A stretch of DNA of 64,000 nt, from positions 321,001 through 385,000 of the forward strand of contig NC_009879.1 of assembly GCF_000014345.1 (NCBI RefSeq), read 5' to 3'. This DNA comes from Rickettsia canadensis str. McKiel (GTDB lineage Bacteria > Pseudomonadota > Alphaproteobacteria > Rickettsiales > Rickettsiaceae). A program made the position numbers and the translations under genes. A model generated the notes under the pieces. The model did not search any database and was not told where the DNA came from. It worked only from the letters and a program-made list of their open reading frames with translations. Positions 17,639 to 27,387 of this stretch are shown here, one piece after another (within the stretch, counting starts at the first letter, position 1; the number at the start of each line of letters is the position of its first letter).

Positions 17639-19468
17639 TTACTTTACAGCTCTTTTACGGTCGTTAGGGTCAAGTAGAGCTTTACGTAGGCGAATAGATT
17701 TTGGAGTTACCTCCACTCTTTCATCATCTTGTATATAGCTAATTGCCTGTTCTAAAGTTAAAAGCATTGGCGGAGTTAGCCTTATGGCTTCGTCTTTACC
17801 TGCTGCTCTAACATTGCTTAGTTGCTTTGCTTTTAGCGGGTTTACCTCTAAATCATTATCACGATTATGTTCCCCGATAATCATACCTCTATATACTTTA
17901 TCACTAGGTTTTATAAACATTTTTCCCCTTGCTTCTAGATTCCATAGAGCATATGCGACTGCCTCCCCGTCACTGTTTGAGATAAGAACACCGTTACGTC
18001 TCCCCTCGATATTTCCTTTATAATCGGCATATCCGTGAAAAATACGGTTTATAATACCTGTGCCACGAGTTTCAGTTAAAAACTGACTATGGTAACCGAT
18101 TAACCCTCTAGACGGTCCGATGAACGTAACACGGGTTTTACCTCCGCCTGATGGTCTCATATCAGTCATTTCAGCTTTTCTAAGTGCTAAAGATTTTACG
18201 ACCACCCCGACATAATCGTCATCAACGTCAACCTGAATTTCTTCCATCGGTTCTTGCTTATTGCCGTTCTCATCGGTTTGAAATAATACTTCAGGTCTAC
18301 TGATAGATAGCTCAAACCCTTCACGACGCATAGTTTCGATTAATATACCTAATTGTAACTCACCGCGTCCTGCAACTTGAAAAGTATTTTTCTCGGCAGC
18401 TTCAGTAACTTTTAGTGCAACATTACTCTCAAGCTCACGCATTAATCTATTACCTATTAGACTTGATGTCACTTTTGTTCCCTCACTTCCTGCAAGCGGT
18501 GAATCGTTAACGCTAAAGGTTATGGATAGAGTCGGGGGATCGATCGGTAGAGATGGTATGGCCTGTGTTACTTCGGGAGAGCAGATAGTATCGGCAACAT
18601 TGGCGTTTTCAAGACCTGCCATAGCAATAATATCACCAGCTGTAGCCTCATCTATAGCGATTCTCTCTAAACCTCTGAATGCTAATATTTTAGTAATTCG
18701 TCCGTTTTCAAGTACCTTATTCTCACGATTTAATACTTTAACGTTTTGGTTAATTTTAACAGTACCGCTTTGCACACGTCCTGTTAAAACTCTACCAAAG
18801 AAAGAATTGTATTCTCTAGTAGTGACAAGCATAGAAAACGGTGCTTTATCGTCAGCTACGGGTGTAGGTACATGTGTTACTATGAGATCAAAAAGCGGCG
18901 ATAAATCATCTGCTAAATTATCTAAAGGATTAATTTTATCATCAAATGTTAAAGCAGCTCTTCCTGCTCTACCTGATGCATAAACTATAGGAAAATCAAG
19001 CTGATCGTTATTTGCTTCAAGTGCTACAAATAGCTCAAATACATCATCAATAACTTCTTTAATTCTTTGATCGTCTCTATCAATTTTATTAATAACAACG
19101 ATAGGTTTTAAGCTGAGATTTAAAGCTTTAGATAATACAAATTTTGTTTGCGGCATTGGTCCTTCTGAAGCATCAACGAGTAATACAACACCGTCAACCA
19201 TACTAAGTATACGCTCTACTTCACCGCCAAAATCAGCATGTCCAGGTGTATCAACGATATTAATACGTATATCGTTCCACATAAGAGCAGTGCATTTGGC
19301 AAGTATAGTAATACCGCGTTCACGCTCAAGATCGTTAGAGTCCATAGCACGTTCAGCAACCGCCTGGTTAGCTCTAAAAGTACCGCTTTGTTTAAGCATG
19401 TTATCTACAAGCGTAGTTTTTCCATGATCAACGTGGGCAATAATCGCTATATTACGAATAGATTGCAT
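17639..19468 (-). CDS. typA: Ribosome-associated GTPase TypA/BipA
   Basis: A translational GTPase acting on the ribosome in assembly and stress adaptation. I chose the ATG at 19468 ([19 protein letters not shown]) over an upstream in-frame GTG at 19483, because GTGAGAA lies about 10 bases before the ATG and family members begin here; this gives 609 residues. G motifs: [11 protein letters not shown] (G1), RGITI (G2), DTPGHADF (G3), NKIDR (G4), SGRAGR (G5). The BipA-specific C-terminal half includes [19 protein letters not shown] and a basic end. Confidence 0.95.
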   Translation of the reverse strand: MQSIRNIAIIAHVDHGKTTLVDNMLKQSGTFRANQAVAERAMDSNDLERERGITILAKCTALMWNDIRINIVDTPGHADFGGEVERILSMVDGVVLLVDASEGPMPQTKFVLSKALNLSLKPIVVINKIDRDDQRIKEVIDDVFELFVALEANNDQLDFPIVYASGRAGRAALTFDDKINPLDNLADDLSPLFDLIVTHVPTPVADDKAPFSMLVTTREYNSFFGRVLTGRVQSGTVKINQNVKVLNRENKVLENGRITKILAFRGLERIAIDEATAGDIIAMAGLENANVADTICSPEVTQAIPSLPIDPPTLSITFSVNDSPLAGSEGTKVTSSLIGNRLMRELESNVALKVTEAAEKNTFQVAGRGELQLGILIETMRREGFELSISRPEVLFQTDENGNKQEPMEEIQVDVDDDYVGVVVKSLALRKAEMTDMRPSGGGKTRVTFIGPSRGLIGYHSQFLTETRGTGIINRIFHGYADYKGNIEGRRNGVLISNSDGEAVAYALWNLEARGKMFIKPSDKVYRGMIIGEHNRDNDLEVNPLKAKQLSNVRAAGKDEAIRLTPPMLLTLEQAISYIQDDERVEVTPKSIRLRKALLDPNDRKRAVK

Positions 19469-19483
19469 CTTTAAAATTCTCAC

Positions 19484-19986
19484 AAGTTTACAATAGTTTT
19501 CCGTATTATATACTAAAATACTAAAAATTGGAATAAAGTTCTTGAAAAAGAAACTGATTTAGCTGCAGTAATAAAAATTACTAAGAATTTTTAAACTTTA
19601 ATTAATGAGCATTTTCATCCATTATATTGGGCAGCTGGTATTAGGCTTAGTAGAGTGAAATATACAACATTGCTTTTTTAGCTCATATGATGAATGTGCT
19701 AAAGAGATGGATAGGCTTGAGAAAAAATTCTTTATAGAGCTAATTGAGAGATTTCTAGATAATGATAATTTTAGGTTGGAACAATGACATCTTTTAAATA
19801 TTATATTATTATACGTTATAATATAGCTATAGCATCATTTAATGCTTATCATGATGCTGTAAAATATGTATTAGAACAGTTATTAGGTGAACAAATGGTA
19901 AAAAATATATTAGAGTAGTGATGAACAATACTGAAATAACGAATAAGCAAATGTATTTTTTATATATGATGCTGTAAAACATACCG
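19484..19986 (+). pseudogene. Decayed gene fragments
   Basis: Short pieces on the plus strand in different frames read NKVLEKETDLAAVIKITKN, NEHFHPLYWAAGIRLSR, YDECAKEMDRLEKKFFIEL and NAYHDAVKYVLEQLLGEQM. No piece is long enough to identify a family. Stops and frame changes show that no gene here is intact. Confidence 0.4.
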
Positions 19987-20250
19987 ATGCTGCAAACAAA
20001 CTATAAAATCCAAGCGGTTTGGGTTAAGAAAGACGACAAGGACTATATTCAGGAAGCTTGTAATTTTTTGTATGACTTTAATGAAAAACACGAAATTTAT
20101 GTTGAGCTAGAAGATCCTGCTACTGAAATATATGATAAAAACAGTATCTGTTTTAGCCAGGAAGAAATAAACACTATTCCGTTTGAACCTTTTTCTAGTG
20201 GTTATGATTCGGATGGCGAATATACCACAATGGGTGTAGGAATGTGCTAA
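19987..20250 (+). CDS. Hypothetical protein, possibly a gene remnant
   Basis: An 87-residue acidic frame beginning MLQTNYKIQAVWVKKDDKDY and ending EYTTMGVGMC. It has no membrane segment or motif that I recognise. No convincing ribosome-binding site precedes the ATG, and the bases just upstream read in another frame as part of the decayed region (YDAVKHTDAANKL). It may be the surviving 3' piece of the gene decayed at 19484-19986. Confidence 0.35.
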   Translation: MLQTNYKIQAVWVKKDDKDYIQEACNFLYDFNEKHEIYVELEDPATEIYDKNSICFSQEEINTIPFEPFSSGYDSDGEYTTMGVGMC

Positions 20251-20336
20251 CGTTAGGTATAATAGTGCAGTTTTAAATTATAGACAAATTACTTGATGTT
20301 ATTTATTCTTATATTACATTATTACATGGCCTTGGT

Positions 20337-20410
20337 GTCATGCCGTGGTTTGACCACGGCATCTAGAAACAAAATTTTAACTGGATCCCGTGGTCAAACC
20401 ACGGCATGAC
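20337..20410. repeat. Near-perfect RPE-1 copy
   Basis: A 74-base palindrome from GTCATGCCGTGGTTTGACC to CAAACCACGGCATGAC, with centre CTAGAAACAAAATTTTAACT. It is the best-preserved copy in the window and a useful reference for the degenerate ones. It lies just upstream of the ompH-like gene. Confidence 0.9.
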
Positions 20411-20450
20411 AATCCTAGCGACGACATAGTTTAATCTAAAAGGATTATCA

Positions 20451-21005
20451 ATGATATATCGAATATTATGTTTATGTATATTCATAATAAATTTCTCAAT
20501 GATTACGGAAGCACAAAATGTGCCGATTAAAGAAGATAATTTCAAAGTTAGAGTAGCTGTTGCTGATGTCCAATCTATATTGGAAGGTTCGATAGCTATA
20601 AAAGATTTGCGTAATAAAATCGAAAAGCTTAATCATAAAATTCAAGAGGATATTGCTGCAAAAGAAGCAGAATTTAAACCGTTAGAAGAGCAATTGCTAA
20701 ATGAACGTTCTAATTTAAGTGAAACTGAATTTGAACATAAAGTAAACGAATTTAATGCAAAAGTTAGCCACGTTAGAAAAGAAATTCAGATTAAGAAAAC
20801 AAAACTTGAACAAGCCCACGCTGAAGCTATGAGTAGAGTTCATGGAACAACTATTACAATAATTAGTGAACTTGCCGAGAAATATAACCTTAATTTGGTA
20901 ATTCCAAGTGCTCAAGTCTTATATGCCAAAAATAATTTGAATATAACTTCCGAAGTGACTTTTATGTTGAATGAGAGGTTAAAAGAAGTAACAATTAACT
21001 ATTAA
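20451..21005 (+). CDS. OmpH/Skp-family periplasmic chaperone
   Basis: A 184-residue Skp-like protein that escorts unfolded outer-membrane proteins. A signal peptide (about residues 1-22, MIYRILCLCIFIINFSMIT) is followed by the family start VRVAVADVQSILEGSIA and a long charged coiled coil (about 55-135) with NKIEKLNHKIQEDIAAKEAE, then a C-terminal strand LNLVIPSAQVLYA and NITSEVTFMLNERLK. Length and layout fit the family. An RPE sits about 40 bases upstream. Confidence 0.85.
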   Translation: MIYRILCLCIFIINFSMITEAQNVPIKEDNFKVRVAVADVQSILEGSIAIKDLRNKIEKLNHKIQEDIAAKEAEFKPLEEQLLNERSNLSETEFEHKVNEFNAKVSHVRKEIQIKKTKLEQAHAEAMSRVHGTTITIISELAEKYNLNLVIPSAQVLYAKNNLNITSEVTFMLNERLKEVTINY

Positions 21006-21082
21006 TGATGTTGTTGTCTGGCTCAGAAATGCGTTCGGTGTTACCTAGTTGCTTGACCCAGTAGTGTACAAACGTTTAGGAT

Positions 21083-21108
21083 GTCATTCCCGCGAAAGCG
21101 GCAATGAC
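21083..21108. repeat. Minimal palindrome: outer arms of a long RPE
   Basis: GTCATTCCCGCG-AAAGCGGCAATGAC: only the two outer ends of the long RPE remain, joined directly, giving a short hairpin between ompH and icd. Probably an internal deletion product. Confidence 0.65.
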
Positions 21109-21154
21109 ATAGGAGTCGCACAACAATGCTATTATTTTAATGAGCGTATTTAAT

Positions 21155-22606
21155 ATGGCAGAATTTACACCGATTACAATTGCATATGGGGACGGTATAG
21201 GTCCTGAAATAATGGAGGCAGTGCTTTATATATTACGTGAAGCCGAAGCTCGTATTCGACTTGAGACTATAGAAATAGGTGAAAAGCTTTACAAGAAGCA
21301 TTATACTTCAGGCATAAGTGAGGAAAGCTGGGCATCAATACAACGTACCGGCGTTATACTTAAAGCCCCGATTACTACCCCGCAAGGCGGAGGATATAAA
21401 AGTTTAAATGTCACGATTCGTAAAACATTACAGCTTTTTGCTAATATTCGTCCTTCTGTTTCCTTTTATCCTTTTACTAGAACATTACATCCAAATTTGA
21501 ACCTCACTATTATACGTGAAAATGAAGAAGATTTATATGCAGGTATAGAATACCGCCAGACTCATAACATGTATGAATCGGTAAAGTTAATTAGCCATAC
21601 CGGTTGTGAAAAAATTATTAGATATGCTTTTGAATATGCAGTAAAAAATAACCGTAAAAAAGTTACTTGCTTAAGTAAAGATAATATCATGAAGTTTTCT
21701 GATGGGATTTTTCATAAAGTATTTAATGAAATTGCAAAAGAATATTTGCAAATTAATAATGAGCATTATATTATCGATATCGGGGTGGCAAGGCTTGCTA
21801 CCAAACCGGAAATGTTTGACGTAATTGTGACTTCTAATTTATACGGTGATATTATCTCTGATGTAGCTGCTGAAATTTCAGGTTCGGTAGGGCTTGCTGG
21901 TTCTGCAAATGTCGGACAGCATTATGCGATGTTTGAGGCGGTACATGGAAGTGCTCCCGATATTGCAGGTCAGGATATCGCTAATCCTTCAGGGCTTTTA
22001 AATGCTGCTATAATGATGCTAGTGCATATAGGGCAGTGTGATGTTGCTAGTTTAATCGAAAATGCTTGGAAGAAAACTATAGAGGATGGCATTCACACAG
22101 CTGATATATATAATGACCAGACTTCTAGTAAAAAAGTCGGTACAAAAGAATTTGTTGAAGCAGTAGTTAAAAGATTAGGACAGTTACCAGTGGAGCTATC
22201 TAAAGCAGATTATCCGTTAATTGCCAAGAAACAAGAAAGTAATATAGATTATAAAATTGATACCAAAGAAGTTAAGAAGCTGGTTGGCACCGATATATTT
22301 GTAAATATGAATGTTTTGTCTGCTCATGATATAGCAGATAAAATTAATAAGCTTGATATTGGTAATTTTGAGTTAAAAACTATATCTTCAAAAGGGTTAA
22401 AGTTATGGCCTCGTGATGCAAGATTTGAAACTGTTGCTGATCATTGGTGTTGTCGTTTTATGAATAAAGACGGTACGGAAATAAAGTATCTAGATATAAC
22501 AAGATTGCTTGAAGCTTTAAGCAAAGCAAATATTACTTTTATTAAAGTAGAGAATCTATTTGAGTTTGACGGGGTGGCAGGTTATAGTTTAGCCCAGGGG
22601 GAATAA
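21155..22606 (+). CDS. icd: Isocitrate dehydrogenase (long type)
   Basis: A TCA-cycle enzyme converting isocitrate to 2-oxoglutarate. I use the ATG at 21155 (MAEFTPITIAYGDGIGPEI), which gives 483 residues and has GAG upstream; an ATG at 21140 would add MSVFN. The isocitrate/isopropylmalate dehydrogenase core shows GDGIGPEI, the substrate segment KSLNVTIRKTLQLFANIRP, RENEEDLYAG, the metal-binding SNLYGDIISDVAAEISG, and the coenzyme-site EAVHGSAPDIAGQ. About 150 extra C-terminal residues (from about 335) form the additional domain of the Thermus-like long type. Regulation is not visible. Confidence 0.93.
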   Translation: MAEFTPITIAYGDGIGPEIMEAVLYILREAEARIRLETIEIGEKLYKKHYTSGISEESWASIQRTGVILKAPITTPQGGGYKSLNVTIRKTLQLFANIRPSVSFYPFTRTLHPNLNLTIIRENEEDLYAGIEYRQTHNMYESVKLISHTGCEKIIRYAFEYAVKNNRKKVTCLSKDNIMKFSDGIFHKVFNEIAKEYLQINNEHYIIDIGVARLATKPEMFDVIVTSNLYGDIISDVAAEISGSVGLAGSANVGQHYAMFEAVHGSAPDIAGQDIANPSGLLNAAIMMLVHIGQCDVASLIENAWKKTIEDGIHTADIYNDQTSSKKVGTKEFVEAVVKRLGQLPVELSKADYPLIAKKQESNIDYKIDTKEVKKLVGTDIFVNMNVLSAHDIADKINKLDIGNFELKTISSKGLKLWPRDARFETVADHWCCRFMNKDGTEIKYLDITRLLEALSKANITFIKVENLFEFDGVAGYSLAQGE

Positions 22607-22680
22607 TTGAATTATTGTCACCTAGTTCGTTTGACTATTGGGTCCATAATAACAATATATAATATATTAGTTGTTTAAAT

Positions 22681-22751
22681 ATTTTCTTGGATCTCATGGT
22701 CAAGCCACGGGAAACCGCTTAGGTTTTTAGTGCCATACAACAAATGACATC
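22681..22751. repeat. Degenerate RPE-1 fragment
   Basis: Contains TTGGATCTCATGGTCAAGCC and a later TGCCATACAACAAATGACATC. The left arm is missing and the order is scrambled, so this is a decayed copy between icd and mnhG. Confidence 0.4.
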
Positions 22752-22767
22752 ATAAAGAAATAAAATA

Positions 22768-23064
22768 ATGACACTATATTATATGGGAATATTATTGGTA
22801 ATTATTGGATTATTTGCTATATTTTCAGGAATAATCGGGTTTTTTAGATTTTCTGGTTTTTATCCTAAGTTACATGCTGCAAGCGTTATTGAGAGTTTTG
22901 GAGTACCTATTTGCTTAATAGGCTTTGCTTGTATTAAAGCAGATATTATTAACTTTGTTAAATTAATTTTAGCTGCTTTATTGATTTTGCTACTAAATCC
23001 GGTAGCAACTCATGCACTTGGTAAAGCCTCGCTGCTTTCAATGTCATTTCCACGAAAGCAGTAA
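22768..23064 (+). CDS. mnhG: Na+/H+ antiporter subunit G (MnhG/MrpG)
   Basis: A 98-residue membrane protein with three membrane segments and the MrpG/PhaG signature GFFRFSGFYPKLHAASVIES. It is one subunit of the multi-component Mrp-type cation/proton antiporter. The last eight residues, LSMSFPRKQ, come from the left arm of a palindromic element (GTCATTTCCACGAAAGC) rather than from the ancestral gene. The next gene holds MnhA-C-terminal/MnhB-like domains, so the locus is a split and rearranged mnh operon. Confidence 0.88.
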   Translation: MTLYYMGILLVIIGLFAIFSGIIGFFRFSGFYPKLHAASVIESFGVPICLIGFACIKADIINFVKLILAALLILLLNPVATHALGKASLLSMSFPRKQ

Positions 23065-23190
23065 TCTAGGAATCATGAATTATTGTTATAATGTGACTTG
23101 AGCACGGCATCCAGAAAAAAAATAAAAAAAGACTGGATCAAGTTATCTAGGATGACAATAAAGGTTACTGGATCCCTGCTTTTATGGGAA
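23043..23190. repeat. Cluster of degenerate RPEs
   Basis: A half long-type arm (GTCATTTCCACGAAAGC, 23043-) overlaps the mnhG end. It is followed by a full RPE-1-like element at 23093-23156 (GTGACTTGAGCACGGCATCC to TATCTAGGATGAC) and another half long-type arm TTACTGGATCCCTGC (23165-). Three repeat pieces lie side by side. Confidence 0.65.
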
Positions 23191-23227
23191 TGCAATTAGA
23201 CAATACAGTCAACATCCTATAAAACTA

Positions 23228-24277
23228 ATGAATATAGCTTTAAATTTTAATCTCAGCAATTACCTACTTAACTTAATTGCTTTTTTATTGATTTTAATAT
23301 CCATAAAAATAATTTTTGCTAAAGATTTACTAAATGCAGTGATTGCTTCTTCTGTCTTTAGCTTATTAATCGGCATATCTTATCTGATTATGGATGCTCC
23401 AGACGTTGCAATGACTGAAGCAGCACTTGGAGCTTGCTTATCAACATGTGTATATTTGAATTTGTTATGTACATTACCTCCTGATTTAAAGAATATTGAG
23501 AACACTAATATTATTCCCGCAAGTTTAATATGTTTAGTATTTGTAATAATTCTTACTTATATGGGGCTAGAATTACCAAATTACGGTGATGATAATGCTC
23601 CTCTTCATATGCATTCAAGTAAATATTACATCGAAAATACTACTAACGATATTGGTATACCTTCACTTGTTGCAGCTATTCTTGCTAGCTATCGTGGCTA
23701 TGATACTTTAGGTGAAACTAGCGTAATTTTAATTGCAGGAATTGCCGTTTTGTTGGTATTTTCAAAAAAATTTGAAGGAGACGATGTTTCAAAAGATGTC
23801 ATCCCGCAGCTTGACCGCGGTATCCGTAAAAATATAAACTGGATGCCATGGAGGGACTACGGCATGACCAAAATAATAAAATATATTACTAGTTTTATAA
23901 TCCCTTATATAATTTTGTACAGTATATATATTCAGCTTAACGGTGAATCTTCGCCGGGTGGTGGCTTTCAAGCAGGTGTTATATTTGTGTCTAGCTTCAT
24001 TGCTTATGATTTAGTTTACGGTAATCAAAAATTAAATCGATACTTCTCTCCTAATGTATTAATTTATATTGCTATTTTAGGGGTAGCAATATATGTAATT
24101 GTAGGAACAATATCACTATTTTTTAACGATAATTATTTAAATTATTATTCACTAACAAATTTTATCAATGATAAGCTACTTGCTCAACATATCGGAATAT
24201 TTATCGTAGAAATCGTTATAGGTGTAACTGTTGCAGCTATTATGTATTTAATTTATAACTTATTTAACCATGAATAA
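23228..24277 (+). CDS. mnhB: MnhB-like Na+/H+ antiporter subunit fused to MnhA C-terminal (DUF4040/MbhE-like) domains, with an in-frame RPE
   Basis: A 349-residue membrane protein. The N-terminal part (about 1-90) with LNAVIASSVFSLLIGISYL and MDAPDVAMTEAALGACLST is the DUF4040-type end of MrpA. A middle part has GIPSLVAAILASYRGYDTLGE, and the C-terminal part (about 220-349) with NGESSPGGGFQAGVI is MnhB. Between them, about residues 191-214, lies sequence encoded by a palindromic element inserted in frame (VIPQLDRGIRK ... GMTK). The insertion falls at a domain boundary, which may explain its tolerance. ccmB overlaps the 3' end by eight bases. Confidence 0.85.
   Translation: MNIALNFNLSNYLLNLIAFLLILISIKIIFAKDLLNAVIASSVFSLLIGISYLIMDAPDVAMTEAALGACLSTCVYLNLLCTLPPDLKNIENTNIIPASLICLVFVIILTYMGLELPNYGDDNAPLHMHSSKYYIENTTNDIGIPSLVAAILASYRGYDTLGETSVILIAGIAVLLVFSKKFEGDDVSKDVIPQLDRGIRKNINWMPWRDYGMTKIIKYITSFIIPYIILYSIYIQLNGESSPGGGFQAGVIFVSSFIAYDLVYGNQKLNRYFSPNVLIYIAILGVAIYVIVGTISLFFNDNYLNYYSLTNFINDKLLAQHIGIFIVEIVIGVTVAAIMYLIYNLFNHE
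23798..23868. repeat. RPE-1 inserted in frame within the mnhB-like gene
   Basis: A 71-base palindrome from GTCATCCCGCAGCTTGACCG to GACTACGGCATGAC, including the AACTGGATGCC centre-right arm. The surrounding frame stays open through it. Confidence 0.88.
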
Positions 24278-24917
24278 TTTATTTGTATTAATTAAGCGTG
24301 AATTTATAGTGCAGAATCGCATTAATAATATAATTAAATATCTAGTGATATTTTGTTTGTTTTGCATAATTAGTACTGTTTTAGTTAATAGTGAAAGGGA
24401 TATTAACAAATTCGGTTTAATTTTTTCGGTAATTTGTTTATTAATTTCATTAATAAATTTTTCTTCTATTATATTTAAATCTGATTTGGAAGACGGAAGC
24501 TTAGAGTTGTTATTATCAATTGTCAGTTATGAAGAAATTATATTAGCTAAATTTTTTGCTATATTTATCAGTAGTACGGTAGGTCTGGTTTTTATTTTAC
24601 CTATTATTTATATTTTTTTTGATCAAACTTTGCTTGAGATAATATTTTTCTTTATGAGTGTATGGCTGATGTTAGGTTTATCAAGTAGTTTAGTAGTTTT
24701 ATCCGGTAGCGTGCAATGTTATTTTAAGAAGAATGCTAATTTTGTTGGTACGTTTATTATGCCGTTATTAATTCCGGATATTATAATGACAGGTTTAATA
24801 TTACAAGATAATAACTTACAATTAATTTTTATTATGATAGGAATTAATTTAGTATTTTTACCGATTTCATTCTTCTTAAGTTCCTATTTAATTAAAAATA
24901 TTTATAATATTACGTGA
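24270..24917 (+). CDS. ccmB: Heme exporter protein CcmB
   Basis: A 215-residue inner-membrane permease of the CcmABCD heme-handling complex for cytochrome c maturation. About six membrane segments and the characteristic stretches FALIF-like VICLLISLINFSSIIFKSD, EDGSLELLLS, AKFFAIFISS and FIMPLLIPDIIMTG support the call. It starts within the mnhB-like gene and is thus likely co-transcribed. The ccmA gene is not adjacent. The cytochromes it serves (cycM, petC) are in this window. Confidence 0.88.
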   Translation: MNNLFVLIKREFIVQNRINNIIKYLVIFCLFCIISTVLVNSERDINKFGLIFSVICLLISLINFSSIIFKSDLEDGSLELLLSIVSYEEIILAKFFAIFISSTVGLVFILPIIYIFFDQTLLEIIFFFMSVWLMLGLSSSLVVLSGSVQCYFKKNANFVGTFIMPLLIPDIIMTGLILQDNNLQLIFIMIGINLVFLPISFFLSSYLIKNIYNIT

Positions 24918-24991
24918 TTTTGCTTTATTTTTACTAATGTAGTGATATAAAATAAGATGAATAGTAGTAATAAATTTTGTGAGAAAAATAT

Positions 24992-25393
24992 ATGTGGCAG
25001 GCTTTACGAAGGTTAATTGCAGCGAATCCTATGGGGTTTTTTTTGTGGTCTATTATCACTAAATGGTATTTAATTATAACAGTTGCTTCCTTAATTACTT
25101 TATATTATACGGTATTAGGCTTAAAAAAAATCGGATTTATAGATTATTTTACTAAAACTATGGTCGAGATATTAGATGTAAGTAAAGCAGTTGCTCAAAA
25201 TTGTACTACAAAACTCGGTCCTGATTGGAATCATTTAGTTAGCTTTTGGAATTGTTTAAGTGAACCTGGAGAATATCAGTATGAAGAACGGATAGGAGCA
25301 AAAGAGTTAGAAGATGCAATAAATAAGCTTAGGCCAAAACAAGTAGATAGTGTTGCAGACGCTGAACATCCTATAATAAACCCTTATGAATAA
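24992..25393 (+). CDS. Conserved Rickettsiales membrane protein upstream of petABC (possibly DUF2670)
   Basis: A 133-residue protein with one or two membrane segments (about 12-50, FFLWSIITKWYLIITVAS and LITLYYTVLGL) and a soluble tail with GPDWNHLVSFWNCLSEPGEY and a charged end. It resembles a family restricted to Rickettsiales that I recall as DUF2670; I am not certain of the number. ATG start at 24992. Its position 72 bases before petA, on the same strand, suggests a link to the bc1 complex, but this is inference. Confidence 0.65.
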   Translation: MWQALRRLIAANPMGFFLWSIITKWYLIITVASLITLYYTVLGLKKIGFIDYFTKTMVEILDVSKAVAQNCTTKLGPDWNHLVSFWNCLSEPGEYQYEERIGAKELEDAINKLRPKQVDSVADAEHPIINPYE

Positions 25394-25465
25394 CTATCAA
25401 AATAAGCTTATTAATACCTCAAGCGGTATTAATAATAATCGTTAATTTATTTCACTTTAAATTAT

Positions 25466-25999
25466 ATGTCAGATACTGAAGATAATAAAAACAAGCAAAC
25501 TACACGTCGTGATTTTATGGTTCTAACAGCTAGTAGTGTTGCAGTGGTCGGGGCTGCATGTGCACTCTTACCTCTTATTGATTCTTTAAACCCTTCTGCA
25601 GATGTGCTAGCTTTATCATCAATTGAGGTTGATCTATCAAATATTGCGGTAGGGCAGACAGTTACGGTTAAGTGGCAAGGTAAACCGGTTTTTATCACCA
25701 ACCGTACTCCTGATAAAATAGCCGCAGCAAGAGCAGTCAAAATGTCAGAGCTTATTGATCCTGAAACAGATGAGGCGCGCATTAAAGCGGGCTATGATAA
25801 TTGGCTTGTAACAATCGGGATCTGCACGCATTTAGGTTGTGTGCCGCTTGCTAATCAAGGTGAATATGATGGATGGTTCTGTCCGTGCCATGGCTCACAA
25901 TATGATTCTTCAGGTAGAGTTAGAAGAGGTCCTGCGCCTTTAAATTTAGCAGTACCGCCTTATACCTTCATTAGCGACAAAAAAATTAGAATTGGGTAG
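25466..25999 (+). CDS. petA: Ubiquinol-cytochrome c reductase iron-sulfur (Rieske) subunit
   Basis: A 177-residue Rieske protein of the bc1 complex. A twin-arginine-type N terminus ([13 protein letters not shown]) leads into a membrane anchor (about 18-38). The cluster-binding boxes are CTHLGCVPL (about residue 123) and CPCHGSQYD (about 143). [13 protein letters not shown] ends the fold. The protein sits with its cluster domain in the periplasm. petB follows after 8 bases. Confidence 0.96.
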   Translation: MSDTEDNKNKQTTRRDFMVLTASSVAVVGAACALLPLIDSLNPSADVLALSSIEVDLSNIAVGQTVTVKWQGKPVFITNRTPDKIAAARAVKMSELIDPETDEARIKAGYDNWLVTIGICTHLGCVPLANQGEYDGWFCPCHGSQYDSSGRVRRGPAPLNLAVPPYTFISDKKIRIG

Positions 26000-26007
26000 T
26001 GTGATGT

Positions 26008-27204
26008 ATGAATGAAGATATTACCACTAAAAAGTCTAATGCTATTATAGAATGGATAGATTATCGCTTACCTATTTTTTCTTTCCTAAAGCATTTTAGC
26101 CATTATCAAACTCCAAAAAATCTTAGCTATTTATGGAATTTAGGCTCTATTGCCGGTATTGCTTTAGTAATTCAGATAATTACTGGTGTGGTGCTTGCTA
26201 TGCACTATACTCCGCATGTTGATCATGCTTTCGATAGTGTTGAGCGTATCATGCGTAATGTAAATTACGGCTGGTTACTACGTTATACTCATGCGGTAGG
26301 TGCATCGATGTTTTTTGCTGCCGTATACTTACATATAGCAAGAGGCTTGTATTACGGCTCTTATAAAACACCTAGAGAACTGCTTTGGCATATCGGTATT
26401 ATCATTTTTCTAACTATGATGGCTACTGCTTTTATGGGGTATGTACTACCATGGGGGCAAATGAGTTACTGGGGTGCAACAGTAATTACTAATTTATTTT
26501 CAGCTATTCCGCTAATAGGGGAATCCATAGTTACATGGTTATGGGGTGGTTTTTCTGTTGATAATCCGACATTAAATAGATTCTTCTCTCTGCATTATTT
26601 ATTACCGTTTATTATCGTTGCCCTTGTAATGCTCCATTTAGTAGCCTTGCATCAGCATGGTTCAAATAACCCAAAAGGTATTGATGTTAAAAGCTCTCAA
26701 GATACTATTCCGTTCCATCCTTATTATACCGTAAAGGATTTTGTCGGTTTTGGGGTGTATTTCATGATATTTGCCTATTTTATTTTTTACGCACCGAATT
26801 ATTTAGGACATCCCGATAATTACATTCAGGCAAATCCGTTAGTGACACCTGCTCATATCGTACCTGAATGGTATTTTCTACCATTTTATGCGATCCTTAG
26901 AGCCGTGCCGTCTAAGCTCGGCGGTGTGCTATTAATGTTTGGAAGTATATTCGTATTGTTTTTACTACCTTGGCTTGATACTTCAAAAGTCAGAAGTAGC
27001 AATTATAGACCAATATACCGCATTGCTTTTTGGATATTTATGGCAGATTGTTTATTGCTTGGTTACTTAGGGGGACAGCCGGTAGAAGAGCCGTATATTA
27101 TCATTAGCCGTTTTGCTGCTTGTTATTACTTTTTCCATTTCTTAGTCGCCGTACCACTGATCGGTAAATATGAGAAGCCGTTGCCATTGCCGGAACAGTT
27201 GTAA
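26008..27204 (+). CDS. petB: Cytochrome b
   Basis: The 398-residue membrane core of the bc1 complex. Eight membrane helices are visible. Heme-ligating histidines lie in [20 protein letters not shown] and [20 protein letters not shown]. The quinol-oxidising site loop is [21 protein letters not shown] minus its last residue, including the PEWY motif. [16 protein letters not shown] is the second family signature. It is in one cluster with petA and petC. Confidence 0.96.
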   Translation: MNEDITTKKSNAIIEWIDYRLPIFSFLKHFSHYQTPKNLSYLWNLGSIAGIALVIQIITGVVLAMHYTPHVDHAFDSVERIMRNVNYGWLLRYTHAVGASMFFAAVYLHIARGLYYGSYKTPRELLWHIGIIIFLTMMATAFMGYVLPWGQMSYWGATVITNLFSAIPLIGESIVTWLWGGFSVDNPTLNRFFSLHYLLPFIIVALVMLHLVALHQHGSNNPKGIDVKSSQDTIPFHPYYTVKDFVGFGVYFMIFAYFIFYAPNYLGHPDNYIQANPLVTPAHIVPEWYFLPFYAILRAVPSKLGGVLLMFGSIFVLFLLPWLDTSKVRSSNYRPIYRIAFWIFMADCLLLGYLGGQPVEEPYIIISRFAACYYFFHFLVAVPLIGKYEKPLPLPEQL

Positions 27205-27387
27205 AAGTAGTATATCATTCCTGCGTGGCATTGTTGTGTGGATCAATTCCTGAAAAATAAAGTTATAAGTTGTTATTTTGGATGCCATGGTCAAGTCACA
27301 GTATGGCATCGGAGCATTTTTCAAGAGCTATGTAATAACACTGATCAAGAAACTAGAATTACACAGTGATATAAATTTAAAAATACT
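27205..27387. repeat. Degenerate RPE pieces between petB and petC
   Basis: Two short scraps: TATATCATTCCTGCGTGGC near 27211 and GGATGCCATGGTCAAGTC with GTATGGCATC at 27279-27310. They widen the petB-petC gap to 183 bases. Confidence 0.45.

Noticed and set aside
18522..18983. 153-codon plus-strand frame opposite typA
   Set aside because: It lies wholly antisense to the conserved GTPase typA, and its serine/leucine-rich composition is what the complement of that gene gives.
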